DNA of 64,000 nucleotides from Brucella anthropi ATCC 49188 (GTDB lineage Bacteria; Pseudomonadota; Alphaproteobacteria; Rhizobiales; Rhizobiaceae): contig NC_009667.1 in the NCBI RefSeq assembly GCF_000017405.1, forward strand, positions 2,342,001-2,406,000. The letters run 5' to 3'. The notes below the pieces were generated by a model. The model was not told where the DNA came from, did no database searches, and saw only the letters and a program-made list of their open reading frames with translations. Below, in pieces: positions 54,971 through 64,000 of this stretch. The first letter of the stretch is position 1, and each line of letters opens with the position of its first letter. Position numbers and translations under genes: made by a program.

Positions 54971-54994
54971 AAAACCGGCGGAAACGCCGGTTTT
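54971..54994. terminator. Bidirectional terminator after rne
   Basis: A 10-bp stem AAAACCGGCG/CGCCGGTTTT with a GAAA tetraloop, between the convergent rne and aminotransferase genes. Confidence 0.93.
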
Positions 54995-55041
54995 CTTTAT
55001 CTTTCGATATTGGTAAATGGTTGGAAGAAACCAGAACCGGC

Positions 55042-56205
55042 TCAGGCTTTCTGTTGTGGCAGCCAGCCTTCAAGGCGACGGACAGCCTCTTCCATTTCCT
55101 CGATCTTGCCAGCGTAGGAAAAACGCATTGTGCGATGTCCATCCAGCGGATCGAAATCGCGTCCCGGTGTTGCTGCTATATTGATTTCGGCAATCATGCG
55201 GCGAGCAAATTCCATACTGTCATTGGTGAAACGCGAAACGTCGCAATAGGCATAGAATGCGCCATCCATTGGTGCAGCCAGGCTGAGACCCATGCGTGGA
55301 AGATGATCCCGCAGGATCAGTCGGTTCTGACGATAGCGATCCTTTACCCGCTCAAGTTCCGCCGTTGCATGGAAGGCTTCGATGGCAGCGCGCTGCGAAA
55401 GCTCCGGTGCGGAGATATAAAGGCTCTGGCTCAGTCGCTCGATTGCGCGGATATCGTCTTCGGGCAGAACCATCCAGCCAATACGCCAGCCGGTCATGCA
55501 GTAATATTTGGAGAACGAGTTGATGACCGTCACATCATCGGAAATCTCCAACGCCGTGACATCGTCCGTTTCATAGGAAAGCCGATGATAGATTTCGTCT
55601 GAAATGACCCGGATACCCAGATCACGGGCAGTTTCAATGATCGCTTTCAGTTCCGGCTTGTCGATGACCGCGCCGGTCGGATTGGCCGGGCTTGCAAACA
55701 ATACCCCTTTCAAGGGCTTCTCGGCATGTGCCGCAGCAAGCGCTTCAGCAGTCAGTGACGCCGATGTTCCATTGCCGGTCGGTATTTCCACGACCTCAAG
55801 GCCTAGCGCCGTCAATATATTGCGATAGGCGGGGTAGCCGGGACGGGTAATAGCAACCCTGTCGCCCGGATCGAAATAGACCACAAAGGCCAGATTGAAG
55901 GCAGCAGACGAGCCAGTCGTGACGGCAACACGTTCCGGCGAAACCGAAACACCGTAATGATCGGCATAATGCCCAGCAATGGCCTCTCTCAGTTCAATCA
56001 GCCCCAGAGCGTCGGTATAACCGATGCGACCGTCCTTCAAGGCACGTTCAGCGGCTTGTCGAACGACTTCCGGTGCCGGATCAGCAGGCTGGCCTACCGC
56101 CATGGAAATAATCGGATGCCCGGCCGCGCGACGACGGTTTGCCTCAGCCAAAACGTCCATAGCGTGAAAGGGCTCGACCGCACTGCGGCTGGAAAGAGTG
56201 ACCAA
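55042..56205 (-). CDS. PLP-dependent class I/II aminotransferase
   Basis: A 387-residue fold-type I aminotransferase, aspartate-aminotransferase-like. Family marks are SMAVGQPADPAPEVV near 33-47, the PLP-phosphate segment TTGSSAAFNLAFV, SPANPTGAV, and the Schiff-base lysine in NSFSKYYCMTGWRIGW. The start is TTG at 56205, supported by GGAGG seven bases upstream; the first downstream ATG would cut the protein short. It is divergent from the M48 protease gene. Amino-donor specificity is unknown. Confidence 0.9.
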   Translation of the reverse strand: MVTLSSRSAVEPFHAMDVLAEANRRRAAGHPIISMAVGQPADPAPEVVRQAAERALKDGRIGYTDALGLIELREAIAGHYADHYGVSVSPERVAVTTGSSAAFNLAFVVYFDPGDRVAITRPGYPAYRNILTALGLEVVEIPTGNGTSASLTAEALAAAHAEKPLKGVLFASPANPTGAVIDKPELKAIIETARDLGIRVISDEIYHRLSYETDDVTALEISDDVTVINSFSKYYCMTGWRIGWMVLPEDDIRAIERLSQSLYISAPELSQRAAIEAFHATAELERVKDRYRQNRLILRDHLPRMGLSLAAPMDGAFYAYCDVSRFTNDSMEFARRMIAEINIAATPGRDFDPLDGHRTMRFSYAGKIEEMEEAVRRLEGWLPQQKA

Positions 56206-56395
56206 CTTTACCTCCAGAAACTTGCGAGTTTCGCATTCTACATCCGCCGTATAATCGCCGGATTGGTAAAGCAACAGCACTTTACGAGAAAATACGACCA
56301 AATCCCGAGATGGAGATTATGTCTCGCCTGCCTATCGATGATTGAATGCAAAGGCTATAAGATTCGCGCCGGTTTGAAGAAGGAAGAACAACACG

Positions 56396-57811
56396 ATGGG
56401 GACGATGACTACACCTTTCCCAGCCAGGAGATTTTCTTTCCATAGTTTGGTTCGCCGTTCGGTCGCCGTAGTGGCCGCAACGTCCATAGCTGTTACCAGT
56501 GCCCTCCCTGCATTCGCGCAGTCGCGTGGTGGTGGTGTGCCTATCGTCCGGGACGCGGAAATCGAGGCACTTGTTGCCGATTATGCTGCGCCAATCCTCA
56601 AGGCTGCAGGTTTGGGTGGTCGCGGCGTTCGCGTTATTCTGGTCAATTCGCAAAGCTTCAACGCCTTCGTTGATGGACGGCGTATTTTCATAAATACAGG
56701 CGCAATCATGCAGGCGGAAACGCCCAATGAAATCATTGGCGTGATCGCACACGAATCGGGACACCTTGCAGGCGGGCATCAGGAGCGTTTGCGTGAACAG
56801 CTCAGCCGCGCCCGCAACATGGCGATCATTGGTATGCTGCTTGGCGTTGGCGCTGGCGTTGCAGGCGCTGCGAGCGGCAGCGGCAACGCCGCGGGCGCTG
56901 GCGCAGGTATTGCTATGGGCTCAAGCGAAATAGCCATGCGCAGCGTACTCAACTATCAGCGCACGGAAGAAATGACCGCCGATCGTCTTGCCGTGAACTA
57001 TCTCAATGCCACCGGTCAGTCGACCAAGGGCATGCTCGATACGTTCGAGCGTTTCGCATCGGCCCTGTCGCTTACGGGCACCCAGATCGACCAATATCGT
57101 ATCAGCCACCCTCTCCCACGTGAGCGAATTGCCAATCTGGAAGAGCTTGCACGAAAAAGCCCGTACTTCAACAAAACCGATTCTCCGGCCTTGCAGATGC
57201 GCCACGATATGGCGCGCGCGAAGATTGCCGCCTATTCGGGCAATATGGGCGCGCTGCAGCGCATGTTCCGCAGCAACCTCGGCGGGCTCCCTGCCCGCTA
57301 TGGCAATGCCATAACAACATTCCTGAACGGCTCTGCCCGCTCTGCGCTACCGAAATTTGATGCCTTGATCAAGGAACAGCCAAAGAACCCGTATTTCCAG
57401 GAAATGCGCGGCGAAGTCTTGCTGAAAGCCAATGATGCCGCGGGAGCGGCAAAGGCTTTCCAGAAGGCGGTTTCGCTCGATCCGCGCAAATCGCCGTTGC
57501 TGCGCATGAGCTATGGGCGTGCGCTCATGCTCACCGGTGCCAAGGCAAACATGCCGACGGCGATCAAGGAGATCAAGGCAGGTATAGCTTCCGATCCGGA
57601 GTTTCCGGGCGGATATGGTTATCTGGCGCAAGCATATGGCCAGCAAGGTGATATGGCGCTGGCCGACCTCGCCACTGCCGATATGAACTACTATTCTGGC
57701 AAGCTTCAGCAGGCCCAGATCTTCGCCATCCGCGCGCAAAAGCAGATGAAGCCCCGTTCGCCCGAATGGCTTCGCGCGCAGGACATCATTAATGCCAAGA
57801 AAAGCAAGTAA
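56396..57811 (+). CDS. M48-family periplasmic metalloprotease with TPR tail (BepA-like)
   Basis: A 471-residue zinc peptidase with a signal peptide (about 1-42, VAVVAATSIAVTSALPAFA). The M48 domain carries HEXXH as H119-E120-S121-G122-H123 (IAHESGHLAGGH) and the third-ligand region RTEEMTADRLAVNYL near 184-198. A glycine/alanine-rich loop lies near 145-170. The C-terminal half (about 285-465) is TPR-like, with DAAGAAKAFQKAVSLDP. E. coli BepA, with this architecture, checks outer-membrane protein and LPS assembly. A DsbA-like gene follows by 47 bp, suggesting joint envelope quality control. Confidence 0.92.
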   Translation: MGTMTTPFPARRFSFHSLVRRSVAVVAATSIAVTSALPAFAQSRGGGVPIVRDAEIEALVADYAAPILKAAGLGGRGVRVILVNSQSFNAFVDGRRIFINTGAIMQAETPNEIIGVIAHESGHLAGGHQERLREQLSRARNMAIIGMLLGVGAGVAGAASGSGNAAGAGAGIAMGSSEIAMRSVLNYQRTEEMTADRLAVNYLNATGQSTKGMLDTFERFASALSLTGTQIDQYRISHPLPRERIANLEELARKSPYFNKTDSPALQMRHDMARAKIAAYSGNMGALQRMFRSNLGGLPARYGNAITTFLNGSARSALPKFDALIKEQPKNPYFQEMRGEVLLKANDAAGAAKAFQKAVSLDPRKSPLLRMSYGRALMLTGAKANMPTAIKEIKAGIASDPEFPGGYGYLAQAYGQQGDMALADLATADMNYYSGKLQQAQIFAIRAQKQMKPRSPEWLRAQDIINAKKSK

Positions 57812-57858
57812 GGCGGTTGGCGCCTGATAGCGATATTAAAGACAGATTGGAATTTGGA

Positions 57859-58665
57859 ATGAAGAATATAGTTTCCATAACAGTTGCCAGCGGCATCGTG
57901 GGGATCGCAGCTTTGGCAGCGGGTTATTATGCAGGCACTGCCCGGCAGGCTCCAGCTGCCGTGGAAAGCCCTGCCGCTTCCGCAGCCCCGGCAGCGATGA
58001 ACCAGCAGGCCATTGAAAACGTCGTGCGCAACTATCTCATCCAGAATCCCGAACTGATGCTGGAAGTGCAAAGCGCGCTGGAAACCAAGCAGGCACACGC
58101 GGCGCAGGAACAGATCAAGCAGGTGCTGACTGCCAATCGTGCCGCCCTTTATGACCCCAAGCATGATGCAGTCTTCGGCAATCCGGACGGCGACGTGACG
58201 GTCTACGAGTTCTTCGATTACAATTGCGGTTATTGCAAGCGGGCACTGCCCGACATGGAAGCGATCCTGAAAACCGATAAGAATGTCCGTTTTGTCATGA
58301 AGGAATTCCCGATTCTTGGTCCGGATTCGGCCAAGGCGCATATCGTGGCACAGGCATTCAGAGCGCTGATGCCGGAAAAATATGCTGAATTCCACCAAGT
58401 ACTGCTCGGCGCGCAGGAGCGTGCAACGGAAGATTCCGCCATCGCCGATGCCGTAAAGCTCGGCGCTGATGAAGCACAGCTGCGCGAAAAGATGAAAGAT
58501 CCGGCTATCACCGGCGCTTTCCAGCAGACCTATCAGCTGGCGCAACAGCTCAACATTACCGGCACACCATCCTACATCATCGGCGATGAACTGGTTCCGG
58601 GTGCAATCGGCGTCGATGGTCTGGTTGAGAGAATCGCAGCAGCGCGCGCTGCAGCGAAAAAGTAA
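57859..58665 (+). CDS. DsbA/ScsC-like periplasmic thiol-disulfide oxidoreductase
   Basis: A 268-residue thioredoxin-fold protein with an N-terminal hydrophobic signal or anchor (about 5-25). The helical region before the fold (NQQAIENVVRNYLIQNPELM, about 48-67) resembles the N-terminal oligomerisation segment of ScsC. The active site is C123-G-Y-C126 in FDYNCGYCKRALPD, and the cis-proline loop is ITGTPSYI. It may oxidise or shuffle disulfides in the envelope; which cannot be told from sequence. I chose the ATG at 57859, preceded by GGAA. It lies downstream of an M48 protease gene. Confidence 0.9.
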   Translation: MKNIVSITVASGIVGIAALAAGYYAGTARQAPAAVESPAASAAPAAMNQQAIENVVRNYLIQNPELMLEVQSALETKQAHAAQEQIKQVLTANRAALYDPKHDAVFGNPDGDVTVYEFFDYNCGYCKRALPDMEAILKTDKNVRFVMKEFPILGPDSAKAHIVAQAFRALMPEKYAEFHQVLLGAQERATEDSAIADAVKLGADEAQLREKMKDPAITGAFQQTYQLAQQLNITGTPSYIIGDELVPGAIGVDGLVERIAAARAAAKK

Positions 58666-58909
58666 GCTGATCGGCCATGGCTTGACTGATCACTTTTGTG
58701 AAACAGTTTATGCCGTGGCATCCAATGTTTATGTTGCGTGAAGAGAAATTGCCTTATCGGCTGCTTATTTTGCAAAGAATAGCGGGAAAAACCGGTTCGG
58801 CAAAACATCTGCAATGATTTAGAGGGTTTCGGCTTGCGTCCAAGCCCTCTATATGAAATGCGAAGTGTACCGAAATTTCGCGGTAACGCGTTATCAGTCG
58901 CGGACGGAT

Positions 58910-59383
58910 ATGGCAAAAACGGTTTTTGTTTTGAACGGCCCCAATCTCAACCTTCTCGGCAAACGAGAACCGGGGATATACGGTGTTGCAACGCTCGAGA
59001 ATATCGAGGCGGACTGCAAGCGTGAGGCCGAACAACTCGGACTTGATGTCGATTTCCGTCAGTCCAATTACGAAGGCGATCTGGTGACCTGGATTCAGGA
59101 GGCTGGCGACAAAAACGCCTATGTCCTCATCAATCCAGCCGCTTACAGCCACACTTCGGTTGCTATTCATGATGCAATCCGCTCGGCCAAGGTAACGGTC
59201 GTGGAAGTGCATCTTTCGAACATTCATGCGCGTGAGGCTTTCCGGCATCACTCCTATGTATCCGCAGTCGCCAAAGGCGTTATTTGCGGCTTTGGCGCGG
59301 AAGGATATCTGCTCGGTCTGCGCGCGCTTGCGGCAATTGCCAAAGAAGAAGAAAACAACGGGCAAAGCGTTAAAGGGGCCTGA
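58910..59383 (+). CDS. aroQ: 3-dehydroquinate dehydratase, type II
   Basis: A 157-residue type II dehydroquinase of the shikimate pathway, converting 3-dehydroquinate to 3-dehydroshikimate. Active-site residues are Y24 in EPGIYG, R19, N75 and H81 in NPAAYSHTS, and H101 in EVHLSN. The ATG at 58910 starts the [20 protein letters not shown] signature; an earlier in-frame ATG adds 19 unrelated residues. It heads an aroQ-accB-accC-aat series, a gene order common in Hyphomicrobiales, with 1 bp between its stop and the accB start. Confidence 0.96.
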   Translation: MAKTVFVLNGPNLNLLGKREPGIYGVATLENIEADCKREAEQLGLDVDFRQSNYEGDLVTWIQEAGDKNAYVLINPAAYSHTSVAIHDAIRSAKVTVVEVHLSNIHAREAFRHHSYVSAVAKGVICGFGAEGYLLGLRALAAIAKEEENNGQSVKGA

Positions 59384-59384
59384 T

Positions 59385-59849
59385 ATGTCCAGCAAAAATT
59401 CCGTCATCGACAAGGAAACGATCCGCGACCTGGCGGACATTCTCAATGAAACTGACCTGACCGATATCGAAGTCGAACATGGCGATCTGCGTATCCGCGT
59501 TTCGCGCAAGGTCACGGTTCAGGCCGCAGCAACCGTTATGCCAGCCGCAGCCCCTGTTGCTGTTGCTGCCGCACCAGCTGCTGCAGCCGCCGAACCGACC
59601 AAGGCCGATCTGTCGAAGAACGCCGTTCCGTCGCCGATGGTTGGCACTGCCTATCTCGCTCCGGCTCCGGGTGCTCGCAACTTCATCGAAATCGGCGCAC
59701 AGGTGAAGGAAGGTCAGACGCTTCTCATCATCGAAGCCATGAAGACCATGAACCAGATTCCGGCCCCACGGGCTGGTACGGTCAAGGCCATTCTCATCGA
59801 AGACGCTCAGCCGGTTGAATTCGGTGAGCCGCTCGTCGTAATCGAATAA
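59385..59849 (+). CDS. accB: Biotin carboxyl carrier protein of acetyl-CoA carboxylase
   Basis: A 154-residue carrier that holds biotin for AccC and the carboxyltransferase. The N-terminal [18 protein letters not shown] is followed by an Ala/Pro-rich hinge (about 46-70) and the biotinyl domain (about 80-154). The biotinylated lysine is K120 in [10 protein letters not shown], with threonine where E. coli has methionine. The start follows the aroQ stop by 1 bp, so expression is likely coupled; accC follows. Confidence 0.97.
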   Translation: MSSKNSVIDKETIRDLADILNETDLTDIEVEHGDLRIRVSRKVTVQAAATVMPAAAPVAVAAAPAAAAAEPTKADLSKNAVPSPMVGTAYLAPAPGARNFIEIGAQVKEGQTLLIIEAMKTMNQIPAPRAGTVKAILIEDAQPVEFGEPLVVIE

Positions 59850-59893
59850 GACAACAGATTACGGCTTATTCAATGAACGGGCAGCAAAGCGCA

Positions 59894-61252
59894 ATGTTTC
59901 AAAAGATACTCATAGCCAATCGTGGCGAAATCGCTCTTCGCGTGCTCAGGGCTTGTAAGGAACTGGGCATCAAGACCGTCGCCGTTCACTCCACGGCAGA
60001 CGCCGACGCGATGCATGTGCGTCTGGCAGACGAAAGTGTCTGCATCGGGCCGCCGCCATCGCGCGACAGCTATCTGAACATCCATCAGATCGTTGCTGCT
60101 TGCGAGATCACGGGCGCTGACGCAATCCATCCGGGTTATGGCTTCCTGTCGGAGAACGCCAAGTTCGCGGAAATTCTTGAAGCGCACGGCATCACCTTCA
60201 TTGGCCCCACCGCTTCGCATATCCGCATCATGGGCGACAAGATCGAAGCCAAGCGCACTGCAAAGCGCCTCGGCATTCCGGTTGTTCCGGGTTCTGACGG
60301 CGGTGTGACGGATGACGTCGAAGCCGCTCGCATCGCGAAGGAAATCGGTTATCCGGTCATCATCAAGGCGTCTGCCGGTGGTGGCGGACGCGGCATGAAG
60401 GTTGCCCGCACCGAAGAAGATCTTTCGGTAGCACTTGCAACCGCGCGGACCGAAGCTGGTGCAGCCTTTGGTGACGACGCGGTCTATATCGAGAAATATC
60501 TCGAAAAGCCGCGCCACATCGAAGTTCAGGTCATGGGCGACGGTGCCGGCAATGCAATCCATCTGGGCGAACGCGACTGCTCGTTACAGCGCCGTCACCA
60601 GAAGGTTTGGGAAGAAGCCAATTCACCGGCGCTCAATGCAGAAGCACGCGACAAGATAGGCATGGTCTGCGCCAACGCCTGTGCGGAACTGGGCTATCGC
60701 GGTGCGGGAACGATCGAGTTCCTTTATGAAGACGGCGAATTCTATTTCATCGAAATGAATACGCGTCTTCAGGTGGAACATCCGATTACGGAAGCCATCA
60801 CGGGTATCGATCTCGTTCACGAGCAGATTCGCGTTGCAGCTGGCCTCGGCCTGTCGGTAAAGCAGAAGGATATCCGCTTCTCCGGCCATGCCATCGAATG
60901 CCGTATCAACGCTGAAGACCCGCTGACTTTTGCGCCTTCGCCGGGCCTGATCACGCATTATCATACGCCGGGTGGCCTCGGCATCCGCGTGGATTCGGGC
61001 GTCTACTCCGGCTATCGTATTCCGCCTTACTACGACAGCCTTATCGGCAAGCTGATTGTGCATGGTCGCAATCGCGTCGAATGCATGATGCGTCTGCGCC
61101 GTGCGCTGGACGAGTTCGTGGTGGATGGTGTGAAAACCACCCTCCCGCTTTTCCAAGACCTGATTGCCAATCAGGATATCGCTAACGGCGATTACGACAT
61201 TCATTGGCTTGAAAAGTATCTGGCCAAGAAAACCAAGAGCGAAAGCGCCTGA
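59894..61252 (+). CDS. accC: Biotin carboxylase subunit of acetyl-CoA carboxylase
   Basis: A 452-residue ATP-grasp enzyme that carboxylates biotin on AccB, starting fatty-acid synthesis. The N-terminal [20 protein letters not shown] signature, the glycine loop [23 protein letters not shown] and [10 protein letters not shown] with the bicarbonate/ATP-site residues are all present. I chose the ATG at 59894, which starts the conserved sequence; an ATG seven codons earlier is possible, as neither has a clear ribosome site. The carboxyltransferase genes accA and accD are not in the window. aat follows by 5 bp. Confidence 0.97.
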   Translation: MFQKILIANRGEIALRVLRACKELGIKTVAVHSTADADAMHVRLADESVCIGPPPSRDSYLNIHQIVAACEITGADAIHPGYGFLSENAKFAEILEAHGITFIGPTASHIRIMGDKIEAKRTAKRLGIPVVPGSDGGVTDDVEAARIAKEIGYPVIIKASAGGGGRGMKVARTEEDLSVALATARTEAGAAFGDDAVYIEKYLEKPRHIEVQVMGDGAGNAIHLGERDCSLQRRHQKVWEEANSPALNAEARDKIGMVCANACAELGYRGAGTIEFLYEDGEFYFIEMNTRLQVEHPITEAITGIDLVHEQIRVAAGLGLSVKQKDIRFSGHAIECRINAEDPLTFAPSPGLITHYHTPGGLGIRVDSGVYSGYRIPPYYDSLIGKLIVHGRNRVECMMRLRRALDEFVVDGVKTTLPLFQDLIANQDIANGDYDIHWLEKYLAKKTKSESA

Positions 61253-61257
61253 CGACA

Positions 61258-61872
61258 GTGACCGCAGGAGTATCCCCGGACGACTATTCAATCGAACCGG
61301 AGCTACTCCTGCGGGCCTATGCCACGGGAATATTTCCCATGGCCGAAGAAGCCGACGATCCCGAAGTCTTCTGGGTTCGTCCCGAGAGGCGCGGTGTCAT
61401 ACCCCTTGATGGCTTCCACATGCCGAAAAGCCTCCAGAAGACCATCCGCCAGGGTATTTTTGACATAAAGCTCGATAACGATTTTGATGGTGTGATCGAA
61501 GGTTGTGCCAGCGGAACAGGTGAACGCGCGCGCACATGGATCAATGGACCTATCCGCGAAGCCTATAAGAATCTGTTCGAGATCGGACATTGCCACACGG
61601 TCGAAGCCTGGCATGACGGACAGCTCGTTGGTGGACTTTATGGGGTAACGCTTGGGCGTGCCTTTTTCGGCGAGAGCATGTTCACACGAAAACGGGACGC
61701 GTCAAAGGTCTGCCTTGCCTATCTGGTCCAGCATCTGGTGAAGCAAGGCTTCGTGCTGCTCGACACGCAGTTCACCACACCGCATCTCGAAAGATTCGGC
61801 GCTGTGGAAGTTCCAAGGAAAAAATACGAGAAACTGCTGGAAAACGCGCTGGATGGAATCGTGCGCTTCTAA
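61258..61872 (+). CDS. aat: Leucyl/phenylalanyl-tRNA-protein transferase
   Basis: A 204-residue GNAT-fold transferase that adds Leu or Phe to N-terminal Lys or Arg, marking proteins for ClpS-ClpAP degradation. Recognised by [55 protein letters not shown] and [17 protein letters not shown]. It starts at GTG, 5 bp after accC, and is probably the last gene of the aroQ-accB-accC unit. Its stop lies 10 bp from that of the convergent DUF2155 gene; no terminator is seen between them. Confidence 0.95.
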   Translation: MTAGVSPDDYSIEPELLLRAYATGIFPMAEEADDPEVFWVRPERRGVIPLDGFHMPKSLQKTIRQGIFDIKLDNDFDGVIEGCASGTGERARTWINGPIREAYKNLFEIGHCHTVEAWHDGQLVGGLYGVTLGRAFFGESMFTRKRDASKVCLAYLVQHLVKQGFVLLDTQFTTPHLERFGAVEVPRKKYEKLLENALDGIVRF

Positions 61873-61882
61873 ATAGCTGCGG

Positions 61883-62353
61883 TTAATTGCGCTGATCCGG
61901 CGGAGGGACTTCCGACTTCTGCTTGCAGTCCTTCAGCCAGACGTCATAGATCGGATGCTCGACAGCATTGAGACCCGGACTATCGGCGAACATCCAGCCG
62001 GTAAAAATACGGCGAATCTTTCGGTCAAGCGTGATCTCTTCGACTTCAACGAAACCGTCGGTGCGTGGTGCTTCGTTCTCTGTGCGCGAATAACAAACTT
62101 TCGGCGTTACCTGAAGGGCGCCGAACTGAACTGTCTCATTGATATAGACGTCGAACGTCGTGATACGCCCGGTGATTTTATCGAGACCCGAGAACTCAGC
62201 AACCGGATTGGTGATGCGTTCGGCCATTGCTGCTTGAAAGCTGCTGGTGGTCGCAATGAGCGAAATCAAGGCAACCTGAACAGCCCTTTTTATCGGGTTT
62301 TTTCCGTTGCCAGCCGCGCCGTGAGATTGCTTCGTCAAAACGGAGATCCGCAT
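61883..62353 (-). CDS. DUF2155 secreted protein
   Basis: A 156-residue exported protein of the DUF2155 family, confined mainly to alphaproteobacteria. It has a signal peptide (about 20-45, ending QAAMA), then GLDKITGRITTFDVYINETV, a single disulfide-capable pair (VCYSRTENEAP and LKDCKQKSE) and FTGWMFADSPGLNAVEHPIYDVWLKDC. The family is of unknown function and often lies near aat and NDUFA12-like genes, as here. Confidence 0.9.
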   Translation of the reverse strand: MRISVLTKQSHGAAGNGKNPIKRAVQVALISLIATTSSFQAAMAERITNPVAEFSGLDKITGRITTFDVYINETVQFGALQVTPKVCYSRTENEAPRTDGFVEVEEITLDRKIRRIFTGWMFADSPGLNAVEHPIYDVWLKDCKQKSEVPPPDQRN

Positions 62354-62507
62354 CCAAAGGGTTTAAATTAAGCCGGAACAATTCCTAAGCATGAAATGTG
62401 ACGATTCGTTGCCCAGTCGCAAGCTGCAATGCTGCCGCTGGTCTTAAGCGAGCCGTCTATCCTCAAACCTTTTCCGCTATAGCGTCAAAAGGCGGACACA
62501 TAATAAA

Positions 62508-62531
62508 TCCGGCGCGGATGAACGCGCCGGA
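62508..62531 (-). terminator. Probable terminator of the NDUFA12-like gene
   Basis: A perfect 9-bp stem TCCGGCGCG/CGCGCCGGA with a GATGAA loop, 20 bp beyond the stop. On the minus strand only a short T-run (TTTATT) follows, so termination may be moderate. Confidence 0.6.
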
Positions 62532-62550
62532 CAAAAATCAAAACCGATTA

Positions 62551-62961
62551 TCAGTTGCCCGGTGTCCAGGCATCGTATTCGCCGGTCACGCGCGGACGTT
62601 CCGCAGGTTCCGTGCCCGGACGAGCAATGGCGCCTTTCGGACGATACGCCAGCGGAGAACCGGTCAGGTTCTGCAGATGCGGCTTCTGCCAGTCGCGCGG
62701 CTTGTAGTCTTCCTTGGTAGGCGGCGTGTCAACGCGATGATGCATCCAACCATGCCAGCCGGGAGGAATAGCACTTGCTTCCGCATAGCCATTGAAGATT
62801 ACCCAGCGACGTGTGCGACCTTCGGAGTCCTTGCCGCCCTGATAATAGATATTGCCGAACTCGTCCTCACCGACGCGCTCGCCCTTGCGCCACGTATGAA
62901 ACCGCGTGCCGAGCGTCTGGCCGTTCCACCAGGTGAAAACTTGCGTAATAAATTTCTTCAT
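62551..62961 (-). CDS. NDUFA12-family complex I assembly or accessory protein
   Basis: A 136-residue protein homologous to the mitochondrial complex I accessory subunit NDUFA12 (B17.2), found in alphaproteobacteria. Hallmarks are FGNIYYQGGKDSEGRTRRWV, NGYAEASAIPPGWHGWMHH and a Tyr/Pro-rich C-terminus (WQKPHLQNLTGSPLAYRPKG). The bacterial NADH dehydrogenase genes are not in the window, as is usual for this subunit. It has its own probable terminator. AGG lies upstream of the ATG. Confidence 0.95.
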   Translation of the reverse strand: MKKFITQVFTWWNGQTLGTRFHTWRKGERVGEDEFGNIYYQGGKDSEGRTRRWVIFNGYAEASAIPPGWHGWMHHRVDTPPTKEDYKPRDWQKPHLQNLTGSPLAYRPKGAIARPGTEPAERPRVTGEYDAWTPGN

Positions 62962-63158
62962 GACCTATTCCAGATCCATTATTGCCACAGGTGACCGAAA
63001 CCACCGGGTTTTCTTGCTTATGGCCCTATCGACTGGCCATGGCAAGGGTCAAGTTGCCGCTGTCACAAGAGTATGATGGGCCCAAAACGCCGCGCGCGTC
63101 AGGCTTTTATATTCTCGCATGTCTCCCCAAAGCGATCTCCACTTTGGCGAGACATGCT

Positions 63159-63662
63159 TTACATATTCCAGCTTTCGAGCGACTTTTCCATAACCAGCAC
63201 CGGTTCCTTGCAATTGGGATCGCCCCAATCCTCGTTCCGGCCGACTTTGGTATAGCCTTTGCGCTCGTAGAAATTCACCGCCTTGGTGTTTCGCTCGATC
63301 ACTTCAAGCTTCATCGTTCGAACATCAGGAAAAGCCATCTCGATTTCGGCGAGAAGCATCGTTCCAATACCTTGAACCTGCGTGTCGGGACGAACATAAA
63401 GCTGATGCAGCGAAGCCTTGCCTTCTTCGGACTGGCTGGCAAAAGCCATTCCGTCGATCCCACCATTGCCGTTATCGGCGACAATGAATTCCGAATAAGG
63501 CTTCTTCAGATTGGCCTTCAGAACAGCGATGCCGTGCCACCGGGCGGTAACGGCATCCACCGTTTCCCGCCCGAGGATGTCGTCAAAGGTCGCGTACCAG
63601 GTCGATACCAGCAGCTCATGCACTGCCTTGAGATCAGCCTCTGTCGCGCTCCTGACCCACAT
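63159..63662 (-). CDS. GNAT-family N-acetyltransferase
   Basis: A 167-residue Gcn5-related acetyltransferase. The acetyl-CoA-binding motif A is present as LYVRPDTQVQGIGTMLLAEI near 91-110, and the C-terminal NTKAVNFYERKGYTKVG is typical. Its ATG overlaps the gatB stop by one base (TAATG), so translation may be coupled. Substrate unknown; a link to tRNA amidation is not implied. Confidence 0.92.
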   Translation of the reverse strand: MWVRSATEADLKAVHELLVSTWYATFDDILGRETVDAVTARWHGIAVLKANLKKPYSEFIVADNGNGGIDGMAFASQSEEGKASLHQLYVRPDTQVQGIGTMLLAEIEMAFPDVRTMKLEVIERNTKAVNFYERKGYTKVGRNEDWGDPNCKEPVLVMEKSLESWNM

Positions 63663-64000
63663 TACTCTTCAATCCCGAGCTTGGCCTTGACCAGTTCATT
63701 CACGGATTGCGGGTTGGCCTTCCCGCCCGTTGCCTTCATGACCTGACCAACGAACCAGCCAGCCAGCGTCGGCTTGGCTTTCGCCTGCTCAACCTTTTCC
63801 GGGTTGGCAGCAATGACATCGTCCACGGCCTTCTCGATGGCACCGGTGTCCGTAACCTGCTTCATGCCACGTTCTTCAACGAGCTTCTTCGGGTCACCGC
63901 CCTCATTCCAGACGATCTCGAAAAGATCCTTGGCGATCTTACCGGAAATCGTACCTTCCTTGATGAGATCGATGACTGCACCGAGCTGTTCCGGGCTGAC
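63662..64000 (-). CDS. gatB: Asp/Glu-tRNA amidotransferase subunit B (3' end, runs off the window)
   Basis: The last 112 codons of gatB; the start lies beyond position 64000. The visible part is the C-terminal YqeY/GatB tail domain: [20 protein letters not shown] and [18 protein letters not shown], then [19 protein letters not shown] sequence at the end ([17 protein letters not shown]). GatCAB amidates Glu-tRNA-Gln or Asp-tRNA-Asn. It reads in frame without interruption from the window edge. A GNAT gene is coupled at its 3' end by TAATG. Confidence 0.95.
   Translation of the reverse strand, partial: VSPEQLGAVIDLIKEGTISGKIAKDLFEIVWNEGGDPKKLVEERGMKQVTDTGAIEKAVDDVIAANPEKVEQAKAKPTLAGWFVGQVMKATGGKANPQSVNELVKAKLGIEE

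Overview
The window reads as ordinary chromosomal backbone of an alphaproteobacterium of the order Hyphomicrobiales, most likely Brucellaceae (Brucella/Ochrobactrum type). The basis is the gene content and order: popZ next to valS, a TolC-pcm pair, an iscS-like/sufBCDS-sufT cluster, aroQ-accB-accC-aat beside a DUF2155 gene and an NDUFA12-type gene, an RNase E with a long charged insertion in its S1 domain, and an approximately 100-bp palindromic intergenic repeat present in several copies. The genus is an inference from overall resemblance; no database search was possible. I see no phage, transposase, integrase, CRISPR array, toxin-antitoxin pair or obvious island.

Layout. 0.2-2.4 kb: tRNA-Val and a periplasmic L,D-transpeptidase. 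2.8-7.4 kb: class I fumarase, an SDR oxidoreductase divergent from its probable TetR regulator, and an alpha/beta hydrolase divergent from a MarR regulator. 7.4-11.1 kb: molybdenum-cofactor genes (DUF971 protein divergent from moaA; a DMT transporter translationally coupled to mobA and mobB). 11.5-14 kb: a polar amino-acid ABC uptake operon with binding protein and two permeases but no ATPase. 14-17 kb: GST, a beta-hydroxyacid dehydrogenase and a FadL-type porin. 17.4-23.5 kb: valS, popZ, tolC and pcm, all on the minus strand. 23.8-29.5 kb: a small metal-binding protein, two long palindromic elements, a secreted protein of unknown role, sufA, a TfoX-like protein, a DEAD-box helicase, NAD kinase, tRNA-Thr and a small secreted Cys-repeat protein.

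29.6-36.8 kb: the Fe-S assembly cluster (cysteine desulfurase, sufB, sufC, sufD, sufS, sufT on the minus strand) with a small plus-strand gene inserted between the desulfurase and sufB and a candidate iron-control element upstream of sufB. 37-44.6 kb: hydrolase, SMR efflux protein, tyrS, a very large AsmA/YhdP-like envelope protein, a one-cysteine peroxiredoxin and a DUF455 protein. 44.8-51.4 kb: cell-wall genes (M23 endopeptidase, PBP1A, AmiC-type amidase) around prfB, which needs a programmed +1 frameshift. 51.4-58.7 kb: RNase E with a long leader, an aminotransferase, an M48 periplasmic protease with TPR tail and a DsbA/ScsC-like thiol oxidoreductase. 58.9-64 kb: aroQ, the acetyl-CoA carboxylase biotin pair accB-accC, aat, DUF2155, NDUFA12-like, a GNAT acetyltransferase and the 3' end of gatB running off the window.

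Common themes are envelope construction (L,D-transpeptidase, PBP1A, amidase, M23, AsmA-like, TolC, FadL, M48, DsbA-like) and Fe-S/Mo cofactor supply (Suf, MoaA, MobAB) for Fe-S enzymes such as MoaA and class I fumarase. I do not find a convincing undescribed multi-gene system. The most interesting signals are regulatory or structural: paired palindromes with shared ends, conserved-looking operators, the prfB recoding site, and small unassigned genes near the Suf cluster.
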